This document shows, piece after piece, positions 1-10,479 of a stretch of DNA of 64,000 bases (the first letter of the stretch is position 1; each line of letters begins with the position of its first letter). Source of the DNA: Semisulcospira habei (lineage: Eukaryota > Mollusca > Gastropoda > Semisulcospiridae). The position numbers were made by a program, and so were the translations under genes. The DNA lies in contig BTPG01000003.1 of NCBI GenBank assembly GCA_036245525.1, positions 160,410,032 through 160,474,031 of the forward strand, in the 5' to 3' direction. The notes below the pieces were generated by a model. That model made no database searches, was not told where the DNA came from, and saw nothing but the letters and a program-made list of their open reading frames with translations.

Positions 1-741
1 GACCACGAGGCTTGCTGACATCTCGTCCCAAGTGGGCCTCACCATTCACAAACAGAAAACAAAGACAATGAGGCTGAACACAACCAGGGAAGAACCAATC
101 TTGCTTGCTGGCACCCCGTTGGAGGAGGTGGAGTCCTTTACCTATCTCGGGAGCATCATAGACAAAAAAGGCGGCACTGATGCAGATGTCAGAGCACGAA
201 TCGGTAAAGCCAGAGCAGCCTTTCTCCAGTTAAAAAAAGTGTGGAGTTCCAGAGAGCTGTCACAACACACCAAAGTCCGGATTTTCAACTCCAATGTAAA
301 AGCAGTTCTCCTATATGGAGCAGAGACTTGGAGATTGACAAAAACCAAAGTCAACCGAGTACAGACCTTCATGAACAGTTGCCTTAGAAGAATTTTGAAA
401 CTCCACTGGCCAGAGAAGATCAGCAACGTCAGACTCTGGGACAGAACAGAGCAGATAACAGCAGAGAATGAAATTGGGCGAAGAAGATGGGGATGGATCG
501 GTCACAGCCTGAGAAAGCCAGCTTCCAGTATCACTAGGCAGGCATTGTCATGGAACCCCCAGGGAAAGAGGAAAAGAGGTAGGCCGAGAAACTCATGGCG
601 TCGAGACCTCCAAGCAGACATCAAGAGACTGGGAACCACCTGGGGTAGAATCGAAGGAGAAGCACAGGACAGGAGTTGCTGGAGGTCTCTCGTCGACAGC
701 CTATACCCGGGTAGGGGTGACAGGCGTAAGTAAGTAAGTAA
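1..741 (+). mobile_element. RTE-like non-LTR retrotransposon, 3' end (copy A)
   Basis: This is the 3' part of a LINE that recurs six times in the window. It enters from the left edge in the middle of the reverse transcriptase and runs to the family's short tandem tail, repeats of GTAA after GGGTGACAGGC. A GTAA-type microsatellite tail instead of poly(A), and an element length of about 3.3 kb as seen in the copy at 17933-21241, fit the RTE clade. The clade name is my assignment from protein motifs and size. The 5' end is outside the window, so truncation and target-site duplication cannot be judged. Confidence 0.85.
2..733 (+). CDS. RTE reverse transcriptase, C-terminal part (partial)
   Basis: The frame is open from the first bases of the window to the stop at 731-733. 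It covers the region after the RT catalytic box: a 'thumb' segment (FTYLGSIIDKKGG near the start), the LLYGAETW motif, and the basic C-terminus with RRRWGWIGH and KRKRGRPRNSWRRDL that is usual for RTE proteins. It would act on its own RNA at the target site. No stop or frameshift is seen here. The catalytic FADD box lies upstream of the window, so the sequence cannot show whether the whole copy is functional. Confidence 0.8.
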   Translation, partial: TTRLADISSQVGLTIHKQKTKTMRLNTTREEPILLAGTPLEEVESFTYLGSIIDKKGGTDADVRARIGKARAAFLQLKKVWSSRELSQHTKVRIFNSNVKAVLLYGAETWRLTKTKVNRVQTFMNSCLRRILKLHWPEKISNVRLWDRTEQITAENEIGRRRWGWIGHSLRKPASSITRQALSWNPQGKRKRGRPRNSWRRDLQADIKRLGTTWGRIEGEAQDRSCWRSLVDSLYPGRGDRRK

Positions 742-1640
742 TTCAACCAATCCGCACTCAAGTACTAACAAGAACTCTTATGATCAAGCTTTATCAGGAC
801 TGCATGAGACACAATACAGATAGTAGCCCTCTCCATTATATTACGTTTTATTTATTTATTTATTATTGATTCCTTTATGTATTCACTGACATCTTTATTT
901 ATTATTAATCCTTTTAATTATGGAAGGAAGGAATTCCTTGATGCACATGATCACTGTGGTATGGTGGCGGCCACCAAGGAGAGGAAAGGAATATATTTTT
1001 CAATATACATACTTCTGTGCATGTTCATAATGTATCCTTTACATATGTCCAAAGTATCTCTTACTTATTGTATTTATTTATTTATTATTTAAATTTATTA
1101 TTCATTTAATTATTTTTGTTTGTTTGTGATGTAGGTTTGTACATACACATCAGCATACAAGATGAGAACATATGTACACATATATGGTAATAGGTGCCAT
1201 ACCACCCACTCCCAACCCCACTCCACATACACACAAAAAAACACAGAACACCCATCAAAAGACATGCACATCTGTGCATGTTCACAATCTATTCTTTACT
1301 TGACATTCATATGTCCCAGGTATCTTTGACTTACTTTATTTTATTTATTTATTTAAATTTATTATTATGGTTGTTTGTTTTTTTTGTTGTTGTTTTTGTA
1401 AAGTGGGTTTTGTATATACACATCAGCATACAACAAGAAAATATATATACTAGTATTAGTGGTGCTACCAGTAAATTCTGGAGGCGGCTTCTAGTACATG
1501 CGTTGTGCTTGCAATTTCTGGTTACGCCGTTACTTGAACAGCCCCCCTTGGGGCAAAACCAGTCGTAGGCGGCAAAAACTTAAATTAACTGAGCAGGTCC
1601 AATATCTGTTTGGGAATATTTTCTAGCATCCCTCCTTAGG
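742..1640. other. AT-rich intergenic or intronic DNA with no gene found
   Basis: No exon-like frame was found. Stretches of TTTA/TTAT repeats dominate. The only structure is a diverged direct repeat listed separately. It may lie in a downstream intron of the minus-strand sortilin-like gene, but no exon was found to prove this. Confidence 0.5.
1010..1445 (+). repeat. Diverged direct duplication, about 260-bp period
   Basis: Two tandem units share the same order of landmarks: CTGTGCATGTTCA, a run with CATATGTCC, TTATTTATTTA blocks, a T/G-rich tract, and TACACATCAGCATACAA. Unit 1 is about 1010-1175 and unit 2 about 1262-1445. Divergence and indels show that the duplication is old. Function is unknown. 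Confidence 0.6.
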
Positions 1641-1840
1641 GGGAGGTCTGGATATTCTCCAGTGGATGGCGGGGCGCCAGGGGGTAGTCCCTACTGCTTT
1701 ATGTAGTAGGTGTTCAGTGGAAGGCTCAAAATGATAGAGAAGGAATGCCACTACCCCCTTAGAACTAGTGAGTGATGCAGTCACAAAAAGGACAGCTGAT
1801 GTCCTGATGACACAATGCAAGCTTACCAGCCTGGAATTCC

Positions 1841-3001
1841 ATGGCATTAGCAAGAGATGCAAACATCCATGATGCAATGAAGAAGGACATCACCCTTCCA
1901 GAACTGAAGATGGCCATCAAACAGCTGAAGAAGAAAAAATCTCCAGGTCCAGACAGCATCTCAAACGAGATGTTACAACACCTTGGCAACACTGCCTTAA
2001 CCAAGCTACTGGACATCTTTATCCACAGCTGGAGAGGAGGACAGGTACCCCAGTGGTGGAAGGAAGCCAGGATGATCCCAATTTTGAAGAAAGGGAAAAA
2101 TAAGTCCAAAGCCCTGAGTTATCGCCCCATCAGCCTGACAAGTTGGGTGTGCAAGACCATGGAGCGCATCATCAACAAGCGCCTGCAGTGGAACCTGGAC
2201 TCCAAGAGCATTATCGTGCCAGAGCAAGCCGGCTTCAGAAGCCACAAGAGTACAGAAGACCAGACAACACACCTTGCACAGGTCATAGAAGATGCCTTTC
2301 ATGATCAGAAGGTGACATTAGCTGCCTTCATTGACCTACAGAAGGCTTTCGACAAGGTGTGGAAGGATGGTCTCCTTGTGAAACTCCTTCGCAGTGGCAT
2401 CCAAGGGAACATGTATTGGTGGACCAAGTCATACCTGCACAATCGCAGAGCCCGTGTGATAGTGGATGGGTACTGTGGCCAAAAAGTGCTGCTGCGTCAG
2501 GGGGTGCCACAGGGGGGAGTCCTGTCACCGACCCTGTTCATACTCTTCATCAATGACCTTGTGCCAGAGCTACCAAAAGGAGTCCACGCAGCCCTGTACG
2601 CAGATGACCTGGTACTCTGGTGCACAGAAGAGTATGCAACAACTGCTACATACAGGATGCAGCTAGCCCTGGACAGGCCGACAGACCGGACCAACAACTG
2701 GTGTGTGACCATCAACACAGAAAAATCATCAGCCACACTCTTCTCTCTCTCCAACAAAGCAAAGGCTGGCAACCTACCACTGGGCAACACCCCACGGCGG
2801 TATGACAAGAGGCTGACGTGGAAGCCGCACATTTGGAACGCAGAAACGAAAGCTAGAAGAAAGCTGAACATCATGAGGAAGCTGGCTGGAACACGATGGG
2901 GAGCCAATGAAAAGATCCTCAAAAATGTATATCAAGGCACAGTGAGACCACACCTTGAGTACGGATCCAATGCATGGTTGACGGCAGCCCAGTCACACTA
3001 G
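1841..3001 (+). pseudogene. Reverse transcriptase ORF of the I/Nimb-type LINE
   Basis: The 386-codon frame covers most of the RT domain: KKKKSPGPDSISNEML near residue 35, FIDLQKAFDKVW near 163, GVPQGGVLSPTLF near 221 and the catalytic YADDL near 253, all intact. Near residue 310 the usual YLGV segment before FDKRLTWKPHI is missing (TPRRYDKRLTWKP here), which looks like a small internal deletion. A TAG stop at 2999-3001 interrupts the frame, but the same frame continues with QNQALRIITGAM and onward to 3421. The start codon given is only the first Met in an open stretch. Confidence 0.75.
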
Positions 3002-3421
3002 CAGACCATTGACAGAGTTCAGAACCAGGCACTGCGTATCATCACCGGCGCAATGAGACCCATACCAATTGAAAAGATGGAAGAGACAACAGGCATCCCA
3101 CCCCTGCGCATGAGAAGAGATTGCAAAGCCTTGATACAGTCCACAAAGGTTAAGTCTTCCAAAGACCATACTATGAATGCCAGGATGAAACTGCCAACCT
3201 CAGGGAGACTGAAAAGATCAAGCTTTGTGAAGGAGACGAGCGCTCTGCAGAGAAAACACCAGGCAAAGCTCCCTGCGCAGGTAGAGGCTCTGAATCCTGC
3301 TAGTGACCTTCCACCCTGGGAAATTAAGCCAGAAAACATCACCATCTCTTCCACAGTACCCTACATCACCACCAAAGATGAGCACTGTGAGCAAGAAAGC
3401 CCTGACACTGGCCATGCTTGA
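3002..3421 (+). pseudogene. Continuation of the LINE ORF after an in-frame stop
   Basis: This is the same reading frame as the RT upstream. It encodes the post-RT linker with RVQNQALRIITGAMR, IPPLRMRRDCKALIQ and then a low-complexity linker toward the RNase H. It ends at the stop at 3419-3421, where the open frame has shifted to the one used by RNase H. At least one stop and one frameshift therefore separate RT and RNase H in this copy. Confidence 0.65.
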
Positions 3422-4022
3422 AGAAAAGTATCCCCAGGAAGCATGGATACGGGCATACACCGATGGATCAGCCACAGATGCAGTTCAGAATGGAGGGGCT
3501 GGGGTGTACATTCAGTACCCAAATGGAAAATGGCAGGCAGAGGCAGTATCAACAGGCCTTCACTGCACAAATTACAGAGCTGAGGTGGAAGCCCTGGTCC
3601 AAGCTGCAAACACCCTTAGTGGCACTGCAGACCCTGATGCCCAGATTGTCTTCCTGACTGATGCCATGTCTGTCCTTGAGGCAGCAACAGCAAGCAAACT
3701 GCCACGTCTACAAGAGGCACTGCAAAACATCAAGTGCACCAGACTGGTGCTGCAGTGGATCCCTTCACACTGTGGCATCTACGGCAATGAAGAAGCTGAC
3801 AGAATGGCAAAAGTGGGTGCAGAGAAAGAACAAGATGAAAATGGAGTCAGCTTCACAGAGATGAAGACCATCATTAAGTCTGTGTACAGACCACCACAAC
3901 GGCCCCTAGACAGTTACCATCAGCTGTCCAGACAAGAGCAGGTGGCCTGTATTTTAGCTCCCCACCTACAAATTTCATGTATAGAGTTAATCACACTGCA
4001 CATGCAGCCATCAGTTCTGTGA
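3303..4022 (+). pseudogene. RNase H domain of the I/Nimb-type LINE
   Basis: The 239-codon frame holds a type I RNase H domain that would remove RNA from the RNA-DNA hybrid. Visible acidic residues are D54 in AYTDGS, E94 or E96 in YRAEVEAL, D120 in FLTDAMS, and the H156/D166 region in SHCGIYGNEEADRMA. All catalytic positions look intact. After SRQEQV (near residue 214) the sequence leaves the family pattern and ends early, so the C-terminus is deleted or replaced. The frame is shifted relative to the RT. Confidence 0.75.
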
Positions 4023-4064
4023 AAAGTACTGTTGGCCTCATGCACAGGGGCACCAAAACTTAGA

Positions 4065-4445
4065 TTGATTGATTGTACATTGCTTAACGTCCCGACAGAA
4101 ACAAGGCTTTCTCAGGACGTGCCTGCACTGCTTGTGAAAAAAAAAATAAACAGAACATTGAATGTATGTCGCCAGCCGGTCAAATACATTAAATAAACCT
4201 AACACATGGGGCTAAATAAAGCTAAGACCATTTAGCAACACACATCCAATATCAAGAGCTACAGGCAGTGCAGACAGTAGGGAGAGTTTTAAAATGGCAA
4301 ATACAGGTGAATGGATAAAGGATAGACAGAAACCCATGCCCCAGAATAGAGAGATAAACCCACCCTGTGGGGCTGACCAGGGTGACCCTGGGAACTAAAA
4401 AATACCTAACCCCACCCAAGTCCCCCTGGGCAGACCTGGGTGGGG
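4065..4445 (-). mobile_element. SINE-like element 'SINE-A', copy a
   Basis: One of seven copies of a 290-390 bp non-autonomous element. Read on the minus strand it begins with CCCCACCYGGGTCTGCCC and ends with GTCGGGACGTTAAGCAATG followed by tandem CAAT units, a LINE-style tail. The 14-bp target-site duplication CACCAAAACTTAGA is at 4051-4064 and 4446-4459. I see no clear tRNA-like A and B boxes, so the promoter type is unknown. Confidence 0.85.
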
Positions 4446-4856
4446 CACCAAAACTTAGAGATGAGGCTGCACCTGATAACAATAACAGAACTAATATGTA
4501 TATGCAGCCACTAGTTCTGTAAACAGCACCTTTGTAAACAGTACAAGTGGCCAAATGCACACAGACATCATGGATGATAACTTCAAACAACAGGCTGCCC
4601 AATACATAATCCCAATATATATGAGTGTCAGTGCTAATGCCAGCTGCTAAGAATCCTTGCAACGAACTTCAAATGTCAATATGCAGACAAACTGCAAATT
4701 ACACAGCAGCAAAATACAGTTCCTCTTTTGTGCAGCTAGGCTACTACTAGCGAGATAGGGTTTAATTTTAAACAAAGCATTGCATTAACTCTTTGATGCA
4801 CTTACTTACTTACGCCTGTCACCCCTACCCGGGTATAGGCCATCGACGAGAGACCT

Positions 4857-5168
4857 CTAGCAACTCCTGTCCTGTGCTTCTCCTTCGATTCTACTCCATG
4901 TGGTTCCCAGTCTCTTGATGTCTGCTTGGAGGTCTCGACGCCAGGAGTTTCTCGGCCTACCTCTTTTCCTCTTTCCCTGGGGGTTCCATGACAATGCCTG
5001 CCTAGCGATACTGGAAGCTGGCTTTCTCAGACTGTGACCGATCCATCCCCATCTTCTTCGCCCAATTTCATTCTCTGCTGTTATCTGTTCTGTTCTCTCC
5101 CAGAGTCTGACGTTGCTGATCTTCTCTGGCCAGTGGATTTTCAAAATTCTTCTAAGGCAACTGTTCAT
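4857..5168 (-). pseudogene. RTE RT C-terminal domain, copy B
   Basis: The third segment of the broken ORF carries RRRWGWIGH and KRKRGRPRNSWRRDL. It stops at a TAG at 4857-4859, where other copies have Trp (SCWRSL), so copy B is broken at least three times. Confidence 0.7.
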
Positions 5169-5202
5169 GAAGGTCTGTGTTGACTGTGGTTTTTGTCAAT
5201 CT

Positions 5203-5775
5203 TCAAGTCTCTGCTCCATACAAGAGAACTGCTTTTACATTGGAGTTGAAAATCCGGACTTTGGTGTGTTGTGACAGCTCTCTGGAGCTCCACACTTTTT
5301 TCAACTGGAGAAAGGCTGCTCTGGCTTTACCGATTCGTGCTCTGACATCTGCATCAGTGCCGCCTTTTTTGTCTATGATGCTCCCGAGATAGGTGAAGGA
5401 CTCCACCTCCTCCAACGGGGTGCTAGCAAGCAAGACTGGTTCTTCCCTGGTTGCGTTCAGCCTCATTGTCTTTGTTTTCTGTTTGTGAATGGAGAGGCCC
5501 ACTTGGGATGAGATGTCAGCAAGCCTTGTGGTCTTGTCCTGCATTTGTTGATGAGTGTGGGACAGTAATGCCAAGTCGTCTGCAAAATCGAGGTCGTCAA
5601 GCTGTGTCCACAGTGTCCACTGTATTCCACTTCGTCTGTGCTCTGTGGTCATCTTCATGACCCAGTCTATGGCCAGTAGGAAGAGGAACGGAGACAGCAG
5701 ACACCCCTGCCTGACACCGGTTCTGACCTGGAGCTCCCTGGTGAACTGCCCTTCGTGGATCACGCGACATGTCAT
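5203..5775 (-). pseudogene. RTE RT catalytic core, copy B
   Basis: This is the second open segment of the same broken ORF. It contains RQGCLLSPFLFLLAIDWVM and the catalytic LDFADDLALLSHTHQQM. It breaks at LLYGAET because of a small deletion near 5195-5202 relative to the other copies. Confidence 0.75.
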
Positions 5776-5841
5776 GCCATCGTAGCTGCTCTTGATCAGG
5801 CGGACGAGCTTTGTGGGTACACCGTAGTGTCGTAGGAGTTT

Positions 5842-7506
5842 CTACAGAGTCTCTCGGTCCACACTGTCAAATGCTTTCTCATAATCCACAAAATTGACAT
5901 ACAGCGGGGAGCTCCACTCCAGAGACTGTTCCACGATGATGCGGAGAGTGGCGATCTGGTCTGTACATGATCGGTTCTTCCTGAATCCTGCTTGCTGGTC
6001 TCTCAGCTGGGGGTCAACGGAGCTCTTCATTCTCTCCAGGATGATCCTGTTGAAGACCTTTCCTGGTACTGACAGCAAGGGGATTCCTCTGTAGTTGGAA
6101 CACTTGCTGAGGTCGCCTTTCTTGGGAAGCTTGATTAGGTACCCCTCCTTCCAGTCAGCCGGCATCACCTCCTCTTCCCAGATCTTTCCAAACAGTGGGT
6201 ACAGCATCTCCACTGTTGTCTCCAGGTCTGCTTTCAGAGACTCCGCTGGGATGCCATCTGGGCCTGCTGCTTTGCCGTTCTTCAAGAATGCCACTGCTCT
6301 TCTGATCTCTTCCCGGCTGGGTCTGTCACAGCTGATGGGTAGGTCGGTCTCTGCCGGCTGGATGTCTGGGGGGTCGGGTGGGCTAGGTCTGTTCAGTAAC
6401 TCTTCAAAATACTCGGCCCATCTGTCGAGTTGGTCTGCTCTGTCTGCAATAGGCTTGCCTTCTTTGTCTTTTACTGGTCTTTCTGTATGGCCATACTTGC
6501 CTGACAATCTTCTGGTAATGTCGTAGAGCTGTTTCATGTTGCCGCTGCCTGCTGCCTTTTCTGCCTCTGCTGCCAGGCTGTCTGTGTAGGCCCTCTTGTC
6601 TGCCCTGATACTACTCTTCACCTCGCGGTTGGCTTCCGAGTATTCCCCCTGTGCCCTTACTTTGGCTGCTCTCGTTCGACTGTTGTTGACAACTGCTTTC
6701 TTCTGCTTCCTCACTTTTATCTTCTTCAAGGTCTGTGCCGACAGCCAGTCCTTGTGATGGTGTTTCCTGAACCCTACAGTGTCTTTGCAGGTTGAGTTCA
6801 GCGCCTCTCTAACTGCCTTCCACTGCTGCTCTGTGGTGACCGCCTCCTCTTCATTTACTAGCTCCTGTAGCGCTTGAAACCGGTTGGACAGCACCAGTTT
6901 GAACTCTTCTCTAACTCCAGTTTCTCTCAGGAGGCCTACATTATAGCGCTGTCTTCTTGTTGTCTCTGTGCGGCTTTTCTTTAGCTTGAGCTTCATTCTT
7001 AAGGTAAGCAGATGGTGGTCGGAGGCGACATCTGCTCCCCTCCTCACTCGAACATCTTTAAGGGATCTTCTAAATTTCTTGCTAATGCAGATATGGTCTA
7101 TTTGGTTCTCTGTTGTATGGTCAGGTGAGACCCAAGTTGCTTTGTGTATTCTTCTGTGTGGGAAGATGCTGCCTCCAATGACAAGTCGGTTTAGAGCACA
7201 AAAGTCTACAAACCTCTCCCCGTTCTCACTCATCTCCGAGCCTAGTCCCTGTCTCCCCATCACCTCTTCGTATCCGGTGTTGTCCTCCCCTATTTTGGCA
7301 TTAAAACCGCCCATGACGATGGTGATGTCTCGCTCCGCACATTTGTCCACGGCACTCTGGAGTCGGTCGTAGAACTCTTCCTCGTCACTGTCATTAGTGG
7401 GCGCATAACACTGGATGACGTTCAGCTTGAGCTTTTTCTTGGTTCTAAAGGCTGCTGTGATAATTCTTGGCCCAAGAGGTTCCCAGCCCATCAGCGCTCT
7501 CTGTGC
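5842..7506 (-). pseudogene. RTE endonuclease (partial) and N-terminal RT, copy B
   Basis: The open frame covers the C-terminal half of the AP-like endonuclease and the RT up to the VDYEKAFDSVDRETL motif. The endonuclease box reads GGFNAKIG where the copy at 17933-18525 has GDFNAKIG, so an acidic catalytic residue is lost. The SDHHLL box is present. The frame stops at 5840-5842, where a Trp codon of the full-length copy (TGG) is TAG. The first codons of the raw frame (7507-7575) are flanking DNA, not element. Confidence 0.75.
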
Positions 7507-7519
7507 CTCTTTGACGCAC

Positions 7520-8020
7520 ACCGTGGAATAAATTTGCCTCTTACAAGCGCACGCCAGCGCACCCCCTAAGCGCACGCAAAGCTAAAACACTAAAAATTCC
7601 ATTTCCCAATACTGCCTTCTGGACCCTTCCAGCTATAAAATACTTCTTCTACTAAAGCTGAACTGGTTCCATTCACCTTCCTCTGAACATACATGAAAGG
7701 CACAGAGCTACATAGGGGACATTAGCATACTAAATACTAGGAACACTTAGTTCTCCATTCCCCAAGTATCACTCATCACCATCCCAGCCAGCAGGGACAG
7801 TGTCTGTGACCTCAGGTTATCTCGCCTGTCAAGGTTTATAAACAACTCCCCACTCACACACTAGTGACACTGGTTTTGTGGGAAAAATACAAGAAATAAT
7901 ATGAGAAAGGGGATGTGTGGCACTGGGCGAATTTATTCGCCTGCGTGCGCTCATTAGAAGGCTATAAAATTTGACGGCGTGCACGGTCACTGTAGGAATC
8001 ACCTTGACAGAAAGCGCTAC
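7520..8020. other. Unassigned intronic DNA
   Basis: No exon with good splice sites was found here on the minus strand, although the next exon of the sortilin-like gene should lie to the left of 9698. No repeat family of the window was recognised. Confidence 0.4.
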
Positions 8021-8022
8021 CA

Positions 8023-8210
8023 TTAACTCCTTCCCTGCCACTGTACATACATAATTGTTTCTGAAATGACCAAATGCCCAAAACCGTCCAAAAAACATGG
8101 ATACAGCAAGAGGCAAAGATCCACATGAGCCCCCGCAGTTGGGGGGGCTCATGAGGATCTGTCTCTTGCAGTTTTTTCTCGGCTGTGAAGGGGTTCAACT
8201 ATGTCAATTC
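8023..8210 (+). mobile_element. TTAA-type palindromic MITE, family P2, copy 1
   Basis: TTAA at 8023-8026 is followed by CTCCTTCCCTGCCA. A long palindrome spans 8106-8170 (AAGAGGCAAAGATCCACATG against its complement around a GC-rich loop). The right end is degenerate. The family resembles piggyBac-derived MITEs because TTAA is followed by C/T-rich termini; the superfamily is inferred. The hairpin stem reads roughly GCAAGAGGCATAGATYCTCA on the left and its complement on the right. Confidence 0.7.
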
Positions 8211-9239
8211 CAAAACACAGAAACTCACACACACACACGCCCATAGAGATCATGCCTGACTCCTGTTATGCAAATTAAATCATGAGTGTTCAGCTGGACT
8301 GACAAAATGTAAGCTTCAGGGAGCATATTATCAGTTCAACTGAGCATGAGTTATTTATTTTATGTAATGGGAGGTCAGGTCATAATTTAAATCATTTAGA
8401 CAATAACTTTTGAAAGTGTTTTTACCATGAATCCATATATGTTTCCCTTAAAACAAAAAAAAAGGTGGTGCCACATTCGTGAGTAGCTGCTAACAGTAAC
8501 AGTACTGACCATTATGTGGCATTGCACCAAAATGGTCAGCAGTTATACTGATAGCACAACCCACTTCACTACATGTAAACTGAGACATCCCTGCAACACA
8601 TGGTCGAGAAAAACATGCAAGATGTATAAAGACACAATCTCTGCACACACGCACATAAGCGCACAAAACTAACGCATGCATATGGCCCATACCTACAGCA
8701 CTTACCAATGTGCGGAGCGGACCATGTCATTTCGAACCAATTTAAAATTGTTGAAATTGTCTGTGGTCTTGAAAAGCTGGAAACGACAACAAAAGGAGAA
8801 CAACGCATGTATCACACACATAAATTACTGTCAAACTATCTCTGAAACTTGTGCACAATGTCTTACAGACTTATACTCTTTACAGGGGGAGGGCAAAGTC
8901 TCTTACAAAGTTACAGGCCATCATATGCAAATAAATACTTGGTTTTCAAGAATAAACCACACTTCTGGTAGCCATATGGCAAGTTATAATGCATCAGATT
9001 TCACCTAATCAGCAGCACTTTGTTTAGTAGCAAACACAATTTGAGAAGGGGGCATATTCAACAACTTTTTGTAGCGTCTTCTGTAATTTAGACATGAACT
9101 TTGCAATTGTAACTTTTCTTTAAGTATATTAATGTTCAATTTTCAAATGGGGAAATTTCCATCGAAAACATTTTTAAGCTATGGATCTCTCTCTTTCAGT
9201 AAGCCAATTTTCACGCATGCTTACAAGTACCAAAACAGC

Positions 9240-9475
9240 AAAAAGTCTGATTGATGTCCATTCCCTGACTGCCAAAAACAGTCAATATGATAGAACTGCA
9301 AAAGACAGATCCTCATAAGCCCCTGCACCTGAGCGGGCTCATGAGAATCTATCCTCTTGCTAACACCACTCTGAATTCATGTTCTTTGGATGGATGGGTC
9401 TCTTTGGTGTCAAATTAACATCAAGTTGTAATTTCAGAAACACAGTTCGCAACAACTGGCAGCAAAGGAATTAAC
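9240..9475 (+). mobile_element. P2 palindromic MITE, copy 2
   Basis: The central palindrome is at 9298-9361. Flanks match the P2 consensus: CCCTGACTGCCAAAAAC on the left, and CAGAAACACAG, a CTGGCAG box and GGAATTAA on the right. Its right TTAA (9472-9475) is also the left TTAA of the next MITE, so two elements sit back to back on one target site. Confidence 0.7.
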
Positions 9476-9690
9476 TCATTCAGCCTGGCGCACATATTTC
9501 CCAAATTTTGGAGGCATCATCTAATGACTATGCACCTGTTGCAAGAGATGGATCAACCATGATAATTCAAGGGCAGTTGCCAAATTAGCTTGGCGCCGAC
9601 AGGCACCAAACTAATCTGGCACTACCCTTGAATTATCATGGTCAACCCATCTCCTGCTGCACTGAAGTGCGTCAGGGCTGAATGGGTTAA
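9472..9690 (+). mobile_element. TTAA-type palindromic MITE, family P3, copy 1
   Basis: Terminal TTAA sites are at 9472-9475 and 9687-9690. Subterminal CTCATTCAGCC on the left mirrors GGCTGAATGGG on the right. Inside, CCATGATAATTCAAGGG is mirrored by CCCTTGAATTATCATGG around AGCTTGGCGCC. The right end lies only seven bases from the splice donor of the sortilin-like exon 9698-9862. Confidence 0.8.
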
Positions 9691-9697
9691 TGGTTAC

Positions 9698-9862
9698 CTC
9701 TCTCTTGGAGGAGATGACCATGACGTGGTCTTTGAAATATGGATCACTGTGGAAGATCAGTTCCTCCTCAATCACTGTTCCTTGTGGCAGATCCACCCTC
9801 TTCCACGTATCTCCCCCGTCCTCCGACTTGTAAAGGAAGTTTTCATAGCTCACCAGGTACAC
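9698..9862 (-). CDS. Sortilin-like gene, coding exon 5
   Basis: A 165-nt, 55-codon exon in phase 0 at both ends. The acceptor ends ...GTCGCACAG and the donor is AGAGAG|GTAACC. It encodes VYLVSYENFLYKSEDGGDTW, then KRVDLPQG and PYFKDHVMVISSKRE. SEDGGDTW is an Asp-box hairpin of a VPS10 propeller blade. The preceding exon also ends in phase 0. A MITE begins 7 bases into the downstream intron. The next exon was not found. Confidence 0.85.
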
Positions 9863-9998
9863 CTGTGCGACGAACACATTTTCAGAGTTCAGTCAGGTTC
9901 TCCGTGCAAGAATAAGATTAGTCCATGGATCCGCAAGAGGCACAAATTATATTTCAGTTGAGTTTGGCCTTGGGTGCAGGAGTGAGATTATTCCAAAT

Positions 9999-10065
9999 GC
10001 GAGAGACATAGATTCTTATGAGCCCCAGCAGTAACCTGGGCTCATGAGTGTCTATGCATCATGCT
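9999..10065 (+). repeat. P2 palindrome core, copy 3
   Basis: A hairpin of about 65 bp in the intron between exons 4 and 5: GAGACATAGATTCTTATGAG pairs with CTCATGAGTGTCTATGCATC around AGCCCCAGC. The outer MITE ends are degraded, and no TTAA pair is evident. Confidence 0.65.
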
Positions 10066-10479
10066 GATCTCATTTAGTGATTTACACCCATGCCCAGCCT
10101 CAGAATGAGGGGAAGGGGTATGGAGGCTCTGTGAACCAAGTTAAAAGAAAGATGTTGGAAAAAATATTAAGAAAAGTAATAACTTTAAACTGGGTGTGCG
10201 TCTGCGGTGACTGTACAAACCAATTACATTGATTGCCCGGGCATAACTGCATTTGTCACTCACAGACAGGTTAATGAAGACACCCGACTGTGATATAGCC
10301 CCACAAAGGCCGTTATATCGGATCGTCAGCTGCTTTCTGTTTTGCTTGAGGACCTGGAGTTTGGAACTATAAGTAGCTTTTATCTTGGCTCTGACACTTG
10401 GTGGATTTGCGTGGCCCAAATGCTTCAGCGGCAAAACACAAAGTGATGTAATTACGCAGTTATGAATGAAACAACAACC

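Larger units (their letters stand above)
1650..4561 (+). mobile_element. I/Nimb-type LINE with RT and RNase H, SINE-interrupted
   Basis: A non-LTR retrotransposon remnant carries reverse transcriptase followed by RNase H, an arrangement typical of the I, Nimb and related clades. Clade assignment is by motif memory, not by a search. The upstream endonuclease is missing, so the copy is 5' truncated; its left border is uncertain (about 1650-1840). A 381-bp SINE (4065-4445) sits in the 3' part with a 14-bp duplication CACCAAAACTTAGA on both sides. The flanks 3998-4040 and 4502-4560 also resemble each other (both contain ATGCAGCC...AGTTCTGT), suggesting an older local duplication. The zinc-knuckle tail expected after RNase H is not visible. 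Confidence 0.75.
4802..7506 (-). mobile_element. RTE-like LINE, 5'-truncated (copy B)
   Basis: The element reads right to left and ends in the GTAA-type tail at 4802-4815. Homology to the full-length copy stops at 7506. Flanks carry a target-site duplication, CTCTTTGATGCAC at 4789-4801 and CTCTTTGACGCAC at 7507-7519, with one mismatch. The 5' truncation removes the start of the endonuclease. Confidence 0.9.

Noticed and set aside
7660..7730. Short exon candidate on the minus strand ending AGAGGAAG|GTGAAT
   Set aside because: The encoded peptide does not resemble the next part of a VPS10 propeller and the acceptor is poor.
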